Source: Membranipora membranacea (lineage: Eukaryota; Bryozoa; Gymnolaemata; Cheilostomatida; Membraniporidae). From it: DNA of 60,000 bases. Below the pieces are notes generated by a model, which saw only the letters and a program-made list of their open reading frames with translations, was not told the origin of the DNA and ran no database searches. A program made the position numbers and the translations under genes. Of the stretch, positions 25,990 to 37,721 are shown piece by piece. The DNA lies in the NCBI GenBank assembly GCA_914767715.1, contig OU612074.1, positions 20,882,062 through 20,942,061 of the forward strand, given 5' to 3'. Each line of letters starts with the position of its first letter. Within the stretch, counting starts at the first letter, position 1.

Positions 25990-27060
25990 CAGAGCAATTT
26001 CCTGTTCTTGTTTTATTTAGCCTGTGCTCTATCATTATAACAGCAATGTCTTTGAACCTCATCAAAAGTGAAGTGTTACTCAGCTAAGAGTCAGCAACTA
26101 CCTTGAGTTTTTCCCGGCGTCATGCGCAAACCTGATGCTGTGCAGCACATTCTTCACTACCCATTTATGCATCGCTGCAAAACACTGGTTACGGGTAAAG
26201 CAGTGTTAGAAATAAGCAGTTTTGAAGTTGTGCATAGCTCATCGTCAGGTCAGCCTCCAACACTGCTTGTGTGTAAAATTCTGTTAGACTTTGAACATTT
26301 TTTGACTCAAATTGTGGCATTTTCCGTCTCAATCAAGCTAATCTTTGTCTTTATACAATACAAGGATTTGATTGAAAGTAGGTTTCACAGCAATGCATAA
26401 ATGGGTAGTAAAGAATATGCTCCACAGCCTCAGCTTTGTGCCTGACGCGGTGCAAAGCTCAAAGTGGTCGCTGGCTCTTAACTGAGTAACACCTCAGGTT
26501 AGGGGAGGTTCCAAGACAACGCAGTAATAATGGTAGAGCACAGACTAAATATAACAAGAACATGAAACTGCTCTGTGAAGTTCTATTTTAGCAGAGTTTG
26601 AGCACCTGATGGAGAAAATGTTTCACAAAAATTCTCACCGAATAATTATCCGATTTAGATTTGATCTTTTTCTCTATGCATGAGGTGCAATCCGCCAACC
26701 AAAGAGAACTTATTTGAAATCCTGGTTGCCCTTTAATTACTCACAAATAGGAGTTTTTAACAAGTTTGCATAATATACAACCTCTGTTATGAAAATAGAT
26801 TTGCTCATTCTCCCCATTCACAGTAAAACAGCACCCATCCCCTGCCCTGATCACTAGAATATACAATTAAGCTGATTCGGCCCTCCTACATATTTCAATC
26901 CTGTTACTTCAGGTCCAGCCTTGTAGTAATATGGTTCACACTGGGTTAAAGCAGTCATTGGTTGAAAGGTGGCAGTAATGACTTCGTCACTATGCAACCT
27001 CTTCCTGGCAAGCACCTTGGTACAGGCATTATCGGAATTGACAGATGGCAGCATTATTAT
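25990..27060. repeat. Fragments of repeat R interrupted by a hairpin element
   Basis: CAGCAATGTCTTTGAACCTC at 26041 matches the landmark seen in R-a (11880) and in the 18.97-kb copy. At 26800-26870 the block from TTTGCTCATTCT through CCCTGCCCTGATCAC matches R-a (about 13070) and, inverted, about 33410-33480. The 26069-26496 hairpin sits exactly after the first landmark. Confidence 0.55.
26069..26496. mobile_element. 428-bp hairpin element with ~125-bp inverted arms
   Basis: Left arm about 26069-26195 (AAGTGTTACTCAG, ACTACCCATTTATGCAT); right arm about 26370-26496 in inverse (ATGCATAAATGGGTAGT, CTGAGTAACACCTC). The loop is about 175 bp. No protein of its own; the 92-codon frame inside is part of the inverted structure. 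Consistent with a non-autonomous DNA transposon. Target duplication not established. Confidence 0.75.
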
Positions 27061-30010
27061 TACCTTTATCGATATGTATCAAAAATCTCAAGCTGACTCA
27101 GTCATCTAGAGGAATAAGTATAAGACAAACGCTAGCCAACGCTGCTATGGATAAACGAACGAGTTATTATATCTTCTGAATAGCAATGTGTTAACTGAAA
27201 ATTGTTGAAAATAAACTAGCACAGCTAGCACTTCGGAAAACGGTTATTATGTACATATTTAGCTCTACAGGAAGGGAGAGAAATATCCCTATTCTACTTA
27301 CAAGGGAAGATAATCTAAACTAGAAATGGCGTAGCTATATTCACAAGTGAATATAAAGTCATACAACATACTTTATCAATCAAGCTTAACCAGAAGAACA
27401 GCCAACAAAAAATATCCTAAGGGAACTTTATAATATTGACCAATTTATTTTAGTTCGAAATTCAGGCAATTGCATCATCATCAATACTGGCTTCATTACT
27501 TGATAGTTTTTAAAAATAAACTAAAATTGATGACGTCACATGAATGAAGCAATTGATCAAGAGATATAACATTTTTTCTACATAAGACCATCAAATTTGC
27601 TGTTACTACATGCTGCCTGCTGCCAATATTTATCATTATATCATCATATCATTTCAAAATTTCCGAAGAAAAAATATGTATGAATATTATGTCCAAGTTT
27701 TATGGAAGTCCGCCTGGCGGTTCTTGACTTATAGAGGTCCGATGAAAGCTTATAAAAGTGTTGCGATAGAAATAATAAACTCAACCAAAACAAAAGACAT
27801 ACAACTATGTTGTATGACTAAATATAGAACCGACAAAAGCAGCTTCATGTAGTTATATAGTTTTATATACCTCTAGAAAAGATCTCGATGTCAAGATGGC
27901 TGATTAGAATATCTAAGAATCAATTTTAAGGAGACGCTGCTGACATTTTTACACATTTTATTGCTTTTATTAGGCCAGACACAACAAGATCACTCAATAA
28001 TGGTCCGCCATTTGTTGGTGTAAAATGACACCAAACTGGCCTGCTGATATATATTATATAATATCTATGCCAGTCCAGGAAGTATAGTTTCCGGATAGGT
28101 AAGGGCTCTTCTACCAGGAAGAGAAACAGACAGACTATTATTACACTGTAACAATGACTATAAAAATCACTGAGTCAACTATTCCCTTGACCTTGCACTT
28201 CAAAAAATGGATGTTTCATATCCTCTAATACAAAGGGATTATGATGATTAAAGTAGCCGCCCCTGCAAGTTGGTGAGAGTCTAATGTCTATGGAGAATGA
28301 CGATGCACACTATGCATGGTGGCCGCTTCGTTATCCTGTCATAGTACACACAGTAATTGTAAATTGGAAAGTGCTACTCGCTTCAAAGGAGTAGCAAGAA
28401 ATAAAAGCATGAAAGGAAACCAAATCTCCTAAACGATAAGAGCTGAATTCCAGGAAAGCAATCGGCTTTTACATCAACTCAGCAACAACAGTTCCCTCAG
28501 ACTGACACAACTCTATTCACTCAAGCTGACAAATGAAAAAACTAGTCTATCATTAACAACCCCACCATAACCGATGTTGCTTTATCAATGCAAACCTTCG
28601 GTCTCGACTTCAGAAAGCAAAAATGAGAAAAAAGTTAAGGGCTTTACATGCAAAGCAAGACGCCTGTGGCCTAACACCTCTGATTGTTTGTCGAGTCGTC
28701 TAGTTCTCAATGGAGAGTTTGTCTTGCTGTCATTGTTATTGTAGTTTTTGTGAATTAAAAGTCCAGTGATTAGGGGATGATATGAGAAAAACACAGCCAG
28801 ACATTTATAAAACCTCAGCAGGTAATGACATGGTATTTGACCTATTCTTGTGTCCCACTAAATCTCTACAACCACAAAATCTAGAAATAACTTCAGGGTC
28901 TCTATCTTTTAGTTCCTAGATTGCTTCTTTCGCTGTCCTATTTAAGTATTAGTGCTGATAATGAGTCGTCAATGTCTCTTAAATAAAGGTACTCCTAAAA
29001 GAATAAAGCAGAGCAAAATCTGCAGCTAGTCTCTCTTAACTCGCCAAGAAAGAGGAAGAAAACAGAAATTAAAGTGAAACGAAGATGAAGTACAAATTAA
29101 AACAAAACAACAAAATTTGATGATATGCAAATGGAAGAGCGTCGGATAATTTAATTGAACGCCAAAAGCCAGTTATTTTTGTTTGATTATTATATTATGC
29201 TAAAGCGATCTGATTCACCTACCAACTGATGTTCCTGTTTGTATGTTTGTCTAAGTAGTTATCTTCCATCAAGAGTGGATGAGACAACTTCACAAAAAAT
29301 ATCATGATAACCTACATGAAGGCAATCGATATGAAAAGAAAGGTTTTCTATAAGTTAAAGCTTCTGCATCAGGTGCAGACTTTAATTTAAACACTGCACA
29401 ATGCTGTTATTCTAGGAATATTTTATTGGCAGACCTACATTATTTTTAGGTTGGTTGAGCATTGACTCTGAGAATTTATGACGAGACTTTCCATCGCTCT
29501 CTTTACATATCACCTGATGACATTCAATAGAGATCCGTATTTGGGCATCAGAGAGAGTTTTCGAAAAATCAGTTGATTCATTTCAATATTAAAGTTAGGT
29601 TTCCACTGACAATGTATGATTTAAAGGATGATGTCAAATGATTATCAGAATATATGAATAAATAAAATCATAAGACATCTCAACTAACCAGAACCATTTG
29701 CCTGTAGGAAGTATTTTATTGATCTCTCATTTATTTATCATCGATTAATACAATGAAATATATATAGTATAATTTGGTCCCAGCTGTATGCGCATAAAAG
29801 AAATGGATTTTAGCGATGCAAAAACAAACAGAAATAGCAACTGGTCTGAACCATCCATTCTAAAATACAGGTGTAGATCTAAACGCGCAAGCACAGGCAT
29901 CAGCAATTTGTCGGATACTTATTCTACTGAATTTTTAAATTTTAACCGCAAGAGAGAAATAACTTTGTATCCAAAAAATTTAATTGCTTAAAATCAAGAA
30001 AAACCGGAAG
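27061..30010. other. No gene recognised
   Basis: About 3 kb of AT-rich intergenic sequence. Short open frames show no domain, no splice-linked neighbours and no protein-like composition that would support them. No tRNA or other RNA gene was recognised. Confidence 0.45.
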
Positions 30011-30029
30011 TTTGTCACAAATTTCATCT

Positions 30030-30470
30030 TTTATATACAAAATTGTAGAAGCCTATATTCTCAATCTGTTGACTCATATTATTAGTGTTAGCGATAGGAC
30101 CAACCAATTACCAATCACCTGGAAAAAAGCTCTGGTAATTACAATTTTCAAAAGTGGTAAATTAACTTCTCCTAGTAATTATAGGCCAATTTCATTGCTG
30201 CCAATACTCGGCAAAGTTTTTGAAAAATAATGAACGCGCAAATGCGTGAATACTTAGACTGTAATGACCTCATAGCTCCTAGACGATTTGGTTTTCGCAA
30301 AGGCACATCAACTGATCAAATACTTACAAATTGGTCAACAAAATCAGTCATTAGCTTTTCAAATCTGAATCTCGTTTTGTCACGCTTGCTGCATTAGACA
30401 TAAAGAAAGCATTTGATGGTGTTGCGGATCAGAAAATTATCCTCCAGGTTTCACTTTGAAAAAAGTGCTT
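30030..30470 (+). mobile_element. Decayed LINE reverse-transcriptase fragment
   Basis: Plus-strand frame 30012-30230 carries SDRTNQLPITWKKALVI and SNYRPISLLPILGKVFEK, typical of the N-terminal fingers of non-LTR RT. After a stop, RRFGFRKGTSTDQIL follows, then, after further frame breaks, ALDIKKAFDGV, the motif-A region with its aspartate. Motifs B and C are not recognisable downstream, although short LINE-like strings continue to about 30560. Inactive. It is a different lineage or age from the fragment at 10.3-10.9 kb, judged by the different palm sequence. Confidence 0.8.
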
Positions 30471-30724
30471 GTCATACCGTATTATCACAACCTTTCAAGT
30501 AACAGAAAAAATTATCTACCCAGCTGGCTCGCCTCTGGTATACTGGTATTATTTGATGTCATTTGGAATATTTGCATCTTTAGTGCATTCCACAAGTGAC
30601 CATATAAAAAAGGAGTTTCAGCTTTTGGCAGCATTTTCGGTAGTTTACAGCATCTCTGAAATTATAACTTGTTTTGATTACTTTTATCTCTTAAGGTTTT
30701 ACAAACTTGTCAATAATATATAGT

Positions 30725-32140
30725 GCCAATCATTGATAGCAAGTTTTACCCAAACAATTGACTAGCGAAACTCGTCTCTCTAAAAGTGAAAGATTACAAT
30801 AATCGAAAGACAATTTTAGTTTTGCTATCGCCACTTTTGATGCCAAAGAATTTAATACATTGCTGCATCACATCACATGCTCAATAGTTCCTTCATTCAA
30901 ATCTGCCACAATGAACCCTTCTTCATTGTTAATTCTCTGAATTTCACTTGATTACCAATTTCTATTGGTTTTAAATCGACATGTATCTGCTTTATGTTAT
31001 TCATTGATGACTTACTAACTGATTGATATTATTTTCTGTATTAATTTTTGTCTATTTTTTATTTTTTCTAATAAATTTTAATGTTAACAAATTTTGATGC
31101 TTTCTTTTCAATTAATTTTTGCTTTCTATTAATAGATCTGCGACTTCATGTTGTATGTTTATTTGTTTCTTGATAGAAGTCCCTGCCTTAAACTGTTCCA
31201 GAATAAAAATGAAAAATATATAAGCATAACAAATATTTTGCAACTAGATTTGCTTAGTTAAAGCTTTCAAATTTAGCAGCGTGGAAAACCACTACCATTA
31301 ACACGCGACCAGGTCAAGCCAACGGGAACATTTTGCGTCCGCTTGTAATGTCCTAATAGTCCAGTGGCAGCCCATGTAAATTGTGGCTAGAAATGCAATT
31401 TCATTATGATTTTGGGTCGATATAGTTTGCCAATTGGTCTGGTGGAGTTTTTTATGCTGATCGCAATGGTGATATTGTTCCTTACACTAAGTTGCACAAT
31501 AGGCAGCTGATTGCCAAAAACACTGCCGGCAAAAGGGAAAGTGATCGGAAAATGGTAATATGGTTTTAACACAATCAGAATCTGAAAGAGCATGTCATAA
31601 TTAGTGGATGTACAAGTTTTTATGGGACGGTGTTATAAATAAAAGAGATGTGGCCAAGAACGGTTTCAACACCCCCTTATATCACCTGTATACAACCATC
31701 GCTTAAGCGAGACTACAAAAACTGTCTTTGGACATTCCTAAAGTTCTGATTTTTTTTATTTGGTTTTGTATTGACACCATTGTTGACCAAAAAAAAATTT
31801 TCGCGTCTTTTTGATGATATTTGAAGGAATTAATTTTGTTAAAACTATAATGGGAACATAAAAATAAGTACCATTTTAAAAGCACACTCAGAGCTTTGGT
31901 GTTATGCTATGGGAGGGTCAAGACAAGGTCAACATAAAAAAACCAGATTGCTAAGAATATCTGAAGCCAGTTCTCAGGGCGCCAGCAAAATTGAAAATGT
32001 AATTTTGTTTTAACGATGTTTATATACAGGTGATGTAAGGAGGTAATGTAACTGTTGTTGGCTGCATCTCGGCTATTTATGGCAGTAGTGTCATGAACAC
32101 TTGTAGAACCACTAATTATGACATGCCCTTTCATATTTTA
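30725..32140. other. No gene seen
   Basis: Very AT-rich spacer after the LINE fragment. Some of it may be LINE 3' sequence, but nothing specific can be shown. Confidence 0.4.
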
Positions 32141-32143
32141 GAT

Positions 32144-32214
32144 GGCTCGGGCTAAGTTTGGCTCGGGCTAAGTTTGACTCGGGCTAAGTTTGGCTCAGGC
32201 TAAGTTTGGCTCGG
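32144..32214. repeat. 16-17-bp minisatellite, about 4.4 units
   Basis: Head-to-tail copies of GGCTCGGGCTAAGTTT with single-base variants (GACTCGGG, GGCTCAGG). Non-coding by context. Confidence 0.85.
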
Positions 32215-33925
32215 TTTCAGTCTCATTTTTCTGAAGCTCTAATTGTTTCCTCTATCCACCCACCAAACAAGCTTAATCTATTGGCCAGGAGTACATCCAC
32301 TGTGGATTATATTAGAATTAACTTACCTCTCAGTCTTGGAGAATTGAAATTCAGAAGAGATTGTTGTTATTCCATTGAAACAATGGGAAAAGCATGGACA
32401 CTCATGGGAAAACCACTGAGCTTGAGATTTAGCAAGAATATAGGATTATTTCCGAAGAATAGAGTCAAATGTGCACTCTCCCCATCAAAAAAGTGTTCAT
32501 ATGTAAATTTTAGGCTATGGCCTTTGGCTGACCTGGCGGAAGTCCAGATGAACACACAACAGATCAATCTTGTGGGTGGGTGGTAATAATTTCAGGAAGT
32601 ATGTTCAAACTAAAAGATTTTTGGTCTAAAATCTTTGGTAAAGGAGACTTGAATAAAACGTCCCCTGTAACGGTCCTTGACAACTCCAAATAAAAGAGAA
32701 GAAAAACTGTATCAGAATGGACACTCAGTGCAGTTTAGCCCACCCCCAACACTGATGATGGAGCATTGGTCCTACTCCAACACCAAAAACTCTTACCCCA
32801 ATGTCGTTGGGGACCGTTGGGGCTCACCAACACCACTGGTCTCAACTTTGATATGTAAACCATCAATATTGAAAGTCAATGGTGCAGATAGTTACAATGT
32901 TACTCTTTTCTGTCCAAGGACAATGGGCCAAGGAAATGAGTGCGCTTGCAATAGTGTCACGTTGCCAATAAAATTGTTTCTCATCATCGCAGCTTGGCCT
33001 ATAATGCAGAGTCACGTCTATACAAACCACACCTATCATCATTGAAGAGGACGGCGGCAGTCAAAAGAAACATTACACTATTATTACATGGCTGTAGGCG
33101 CATAAACTTATAAGGATTGCTTGAAACTTATCACACACTATTCGGGCATCGCATCCTCATAAAACATCGGATACTGCAACAAATTCTTCATCTCATGAGG
33201 TTTCAAGTGAGGGATCATTCTAGAAATTACAATACACTAAGACTAAGATGTGACTGCGGATTATGAGTCATCCCTAGCTGGAGTCGTTTTATCCACAATA
33301 TTATTTGTTTGGTGTGTATCTAATACTCTATCCTCTATATAATGAAGACAGCTCAAGATTTTTCTTCATATTGAGTTATTTGAGAGGGAGAAATCAGCTT
33401 AGTTGTATATTCTGGTGATCAGGGCAGGTGATGGTTGCTGTTTTACTGTGAGTGGGAAGAATGAGCAAATGTTTGTATATCTCAAACATTTAATTGGCAC
33501 TTAGCATAGGGTATTGCGTAGTGTTTTACCTAGTGTTTTAGTGATTGACATTGAATTGTTTTCCATCTGAAACTCTGTTACAGGAAAACTGCAGACATAC
33601 TGACAAGTATCTTACAGAACGGGTCTAGAATAAAAAGTCGTTTTGGTTGTCAAAGGCTTCAAACTTTCAAAAACTCTATTTTGTTTTTTAAACTTTTTGG
33701 CATAACTTTATTGTGTTGAGCCTATTGGCTATATTACATTTATCAGTTAGATTATTAATATATGTCATCGCTGCATATAATTAATTAGCAACGACGAGAT
33801 CAGCAATCACTGGATTGCAATCAGTCACCAGTCTTTTTGTCACAGGAGTTGTTGCTCTCAGTGAAGATTGGTTGAATGAGAACAGACTGCATAGAAAGAA
33901 ACATCATATCGATATTTCTTTATCA
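32215..33925. other. No gene recognised; inverted R-like block near 33.4 kb
   Basis: A 126-codon plus-strand frame at 32206-32586 has no recognisable domain. At about 33410-33480 the sequence is the inverse complement of 26800-26870 (GATCAGGGCAGGTGATGG, GCTGTTTTACTGTGA), another piece of repeat R. Nothing else is seen. Confidence 0.45.
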
Positions 33926-34274
33926 TATACCCTATAGGAGTTTAATTTAGCTAGATTTTAATTTCGCTACTATGGTAAGTGAGTTTAATTTAAGATACAC
34001 TAAATTTTGCTAGTAGGCTTAAAATTTCCAAGCTGGGATTCGAACCCAGGGCATAGCCTTACATCTGTTTGCAAGGCAGACACTTAGACCACTACACCAC
34101 ACTGCCTTGCATACTTGGGAAAGGTGTTTTCCTGTATAATTGTACATTGTTTATGAAACTGAGTGGTGTTTATTGCTTAGGAAGTAATTTCCGCTATCAT
34201 ACAATTTCGCTACTTAGGCAAAAACCGAAAAGCGAATCCTAAATGCCGCGAAAACTAAACTCCTATAGGGTATA
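33926..34274. mobile_element. 349-bp TIR element with tRNA-like core
   Basis: The ends are perfect 19-bp inverted repeats, TATACCCTATAGGAGTTTA at the left and its complement at the right; outer TA/TATA is repeated on both sides and could be a TA target duplication. The interior holds a tRNA-like sequence on the minus strand (34106-34029). No protein. Probably a non-autonomous DNA transposon (MITE). Confidence 0.8.
34029..34106 (-). tRNA. tRNA-like sequence (TGC anticodon position) inside a MITE
   Basis: Reading the minus strand, an A-box-like TGGTGTAGTGG and a B-box GGTTCGAATCC are present, with a T-arm GGGTTCGAATCCC-type stem-loop and a seven-base loop CTTGCAA whose middle reads TGC (alanine by code). 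The acceptor ends do not pair well and the variable region is long, so this is more likely a tRNA pseudogene or tRNA-derived SINE segment than a working tRNA. It could still drive RNA polymerase III. Confidence 0.55.
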
Positions 34275-34618
34275 TATATTGTAGGCTAAGTACAAAATAA
34301 ATTATATCTACGTAAATAGTTGTTGGAAGGATATCAAATAATTGAGTACTCCATTTTTAAAAACTGGGACCAAGAGAGAATTTTAAATGTTATAGATTAA
34401 CTGAAGTAAACATTAGGGGTGAATCTATCGCCTGCGTACTACTAAACTAGTTCCATTCATAATTATAGATTAGGCATCAAAATCAAAATTCAGAGATCAG
34501 ATAGCATCACAAAGGTAATGCATTACAAGCTTCATAATACACAATTGCATGAATATACAATACAGACTTGTTTGTCATGTCATGGATCAACTCCTAGCTA
34601 AGTAAGACAAAAAGCCCT

Positions 34619-34888
34619 TGTAGAACCCACAAACTTCGCAAACGTCAAAACGTCCCATAGCGTTCTACTAACGTCGCAATCCCAAAAACGTCGCAACGAA
34701 GGGTTTTTTAAACGTCGCAAACCCACAAACGTCGCAATTTTTTAAACGTCGCAATGGCTCGAACCCACTAACGTCGCAAATGTCGCAACTCAATAAAAAC
34801 GCCGAGTTGTCTCCTCGTTAGAGGCAATACGATTTGCTATGATTAGTGGACAGGAGATACAAACTTCAAAACACTGTGGGGAATTGAA
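34619..34888. repeat. Left inverted terminal repeat of the Ginger1-like element
   Basis: Matches the inverse of 41676-41915. It holds an array of AACGTCGCAA-type decamers (after 34670: near 34671, 34686, 34711, 34728, 34744, 34770), a likely set of transposase-binding sites. The outer 30-40 bp has extra, more degenerate units that are absent from the right end. Confidence 0.85.
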
Positions 34889-37038
34889 TATCAATGTTCA
34901 ATTTTGGGCAATGGTTAATTGATGAGTATTTTTCGTGTCATTTGAATCTCTTTTTTTTTCACTCCACTTTCAGTGTCTTGTCACATCAGAATCCATTACT
35001 GCTACCATAAAAGGGATTGTTATGCTGTAATTTCATACGGATCCTAATCGGATATGGGTTTGTTGTTTGGCTCGGGGTGGCCCACTAGGCTGTACTGTTA
35101 GTACATATCTATATACTACACAAACTGACCTAAGTGTGAATTTGAACGACTTTCCATGGTTAAATGGCAGCAGGGGATCGACCCAGAAAACATTGAGCTG
35201 GCATAAATGGCTCCATTCATAAGCATCAATATCTCCGTTATTGCACTCATAGAGCGCCTTTAATACTAGGAGATTAATGTGTACTGATATCGATAACTGT
35301 GTTTGTGTTATTGGTTGAAGTCTCATGGTATTAATAGGTAGAGAGTATGAGATTAAGAGAAAAAAACTGCTGGAAAACTGCCGTGTCACAGCATGAGTTT
35401 GCCATAATAGACATCTCTTAAGTGTAATAAGGCGTTAACCAACTATCGGAGTTGTGCCCTTTCTTTCTCGGAGGGGATAACACATTCCATCTGATAACAG
35501 CTTATCAACATCTAGCAGATATATAGACATACAAGTCAAAATTTTTCAGCCCTGAACTAAGTGACTGGAAACTCCAAAGTATTGTACCATGGTATACACT
35601 CATCTACATACTAACAGCCAATTGTATGGCTTTGGCTGCATACAAGAATCAATATTATTTTGATAACTAGCCTTGTATAGTTTTTTTTCCAAATTGCTGC
35701 CATTATCCTTGAGATTAACTGTTGTTTATTGAATAATATTGAATTATTTTACTGAATTTATTTGGAAGGTTGTGACATTACAATTTCATATTTTTGGCTG
35801 CGTAGTGCAATCAACTTTATTTGATTTTGCGGAAGTGAGAATATAAACAGACATGATTGAGTAACGTATTTACAGTTAAAAAAAGGTATAGCTGAGTTCT
35901 GCGTAAGTAAGTGTGTGACAAAAATATACTAATTTTAATATTGTGGTTATGATAAGTTCGTTAAATTTGTGCCTAATAAAGAGTTCTGAAAATATGTACA
36001 ACAAAAGGTATTACATCAATATTTCTTCCAAAATATATCACTAACTACATACCATCCATTCCTTTCTGCCAACAAAACTAACCAAGCGTTGTACCACGCG
36101 CTGTTGGATACAAGCCACCTCTTGATCTCAATCATGAGCCCACTGTTTTTCACACTGGGTCGAATTACTGGCAGTTTGTGTGGATTCTACGTACTTTCAA
36201 GCTGAGCATTTCTGCAAGTGCATGGATCACGATATGGTCACGATATGTCCCGTCTCTACCTATGGAAACGAGGTAACGTGCTGGTGAGATGCTGGACAAA
36301 TGATGATGCCAAATTTTATTTTGTTGTTTGGCCAAGAATGGGTGAGAAAGTAAATAGTTCACTACCTCAGAACAAAGTGATTCATGGTTTGACCCATTTG
36401 AACTGAGTTGGAAAGCAACTGCATGGAAGAGGCAATTTCCGTCACCTATAGGGTCAAATATAACATTTAAACCATGCTCCGTTTCCAAGTTGTTGATCCG
36501 GTCATTATGATCTAGCGGTTTCGTTAGCTCACTTACAATTTGACTCTCTTGCTGTTTGTTCTGAGTGTAAGATGTGATGTCTTTCACTGAAAACCAAGAT
36601 CTCTTATGATGGCCTGCATCATCCTTGTACAATAGTTTATACTTGTAGAAATCAAGCGTGCGTTCGATCACAATGGCTTTTCTACACTTTTGTTTTGAGG
36701 TCACTCTGGACTTTCTAAAAGGTGCCCTTACCAAGACTTTATCATAAATGTCATAAAAAGGAGTTTTCAGTGTCTTTTCCGGTGCCTTCATCATACGTTT
36801 TGTGTAAACGCAAGTTGCCTGCCTAGCTTTCTGCTGGATTTCATTTGGGGTGAGAAAAGATCCACCATGCTTTGACCTGCCAAAGAACACCTCAAATGGA
36901 GACTGAGTCCCTAAAACACGTTTGCGTCGATCATTCACCAATTTAATATTGTCCTTCAATCCGTCAGCCCAGCACAAAGAGTTACCTTTAAGAATGTCAA
37001 ATGCAAACACACTCTTCAGCGTTCTGTGACTCCTCTAA

Positions 37039-37721
37039 AGGTGTGGCTACATGTCACGATTTTTACATCGATTTGGGGTCACGAGTGGTTAATCGGTGGA
37101 TCTGCACGAGTGATTACTCGTGTTAAGTGGACATCCAACTTGTTGGTCTTTTGCCCGAGTGATCTAGACGATCCTCTATGCTGATTGGTTGTTGATTGCT
37201 TGCTTAAATAATTACGCGGTTAAACACGTCATCTATCAAATTGTGACAGGCTATCAAAAATGGAGGAGTTGATAATATCTGTAGTTAAATCACATCCTCT
37301 TATTTATGATAAAAAAGACCATAACTACAAAGATAGGAGTGGTGCTGTAGTGAAAATATGGAAGGTAATAGCTGTATCACTTGGAAATGGAAGCTGTCCT
37401 GACATGACATCCATAGTATAGCATAGGAAAATCAATTTTACAGAAGAATGAAATTTTATTTGGTGAAGATTCTAAGTGACAAAGACCCGGATTTAATATG
37501 ACATATCCGGTCATTTGTTAACACGCCCATTAAATATCATTGGTCAATCGATTGAACTGAGGGAGTTAATTGGTCAATATAGGCACCTGATTTATTACCC
37601 CACTATAACTCACTAAACCATCGAGTACTAACCCATAGGCCTGTGTAGCAGTGTGAGATCGGCCTAGCATGTCTAGACATGCCATCGGCCTGTGATTACA
37701 TCGTGACATGTAGCCACACCT
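37039..37721 (+). mobile_element. 683-bp PIF/Harbinger-type element inserted in the Ginger1-like transposase
   Basis: Perfect 22-bp terminal inverted repeats begin AGGTGTGGCTACATGTCA at each end. The direct repeat TAA flanks both sides (37036-37038 and 37722-37724), the TWA target duplication typical of PIF/Harbinger. It interrupts the integrase reading frame exactly between GKV and RSHRTLKS. It carries a MADF-like reading frame but no transposase, so it is non-autonomous. Confidence 0.85.
37260..37421 (+). CDS. Truncated MADF/Myb-SANT-like DNA-binding frame, 53 codons
   Basis: The frame opens MEELIISVVKSHPLIYDKK and continues NYKDRSGAVVKIWKVIAVSLG, which has the aromatic/basic spacing of the first two helices of a MADF or Myb/SANT-like domain. 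Such proteins are the usual second gene of PIF/Harbinger transposons and bind the element ends. The frame stops soon after the second helix, so it is a remnant or the first exon of a spliced gene. Whether it is expressed cannot be told. Confidence 0.65.
   Translation: MEELIISVVKSHPLIYDKKDHNYKDRSGAVVKIWKVIAVSLGNGSCPDMTSIV

Noticed and set aside
26122-26400. 92-codon frame with hydrophobic segments
   Set aside because: It is entirely within the hairpin element and part of its inverted arms.
32206-32586. 126-codon plus-strand frame starting in a minisatellite
   Set aside because: The frame begins inside tandem repeats, has no good start context and no recognisable motif; another frame on the opposite strand overlaps it.
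34600-34630. Target-site duplication for the Ginger1-like element
   Set aside because: The bases outside the two ends (CCCT and GGCC) do not match; either the ends are misplaced by a few bases or the duplication has decayed.
35033-35389. 118-codon minus-strand frame inside the Ginger1-like unit
   Set aside because: It lies downstream of the transposase near the TIR, and no similarity to any transposon protein was recognised.
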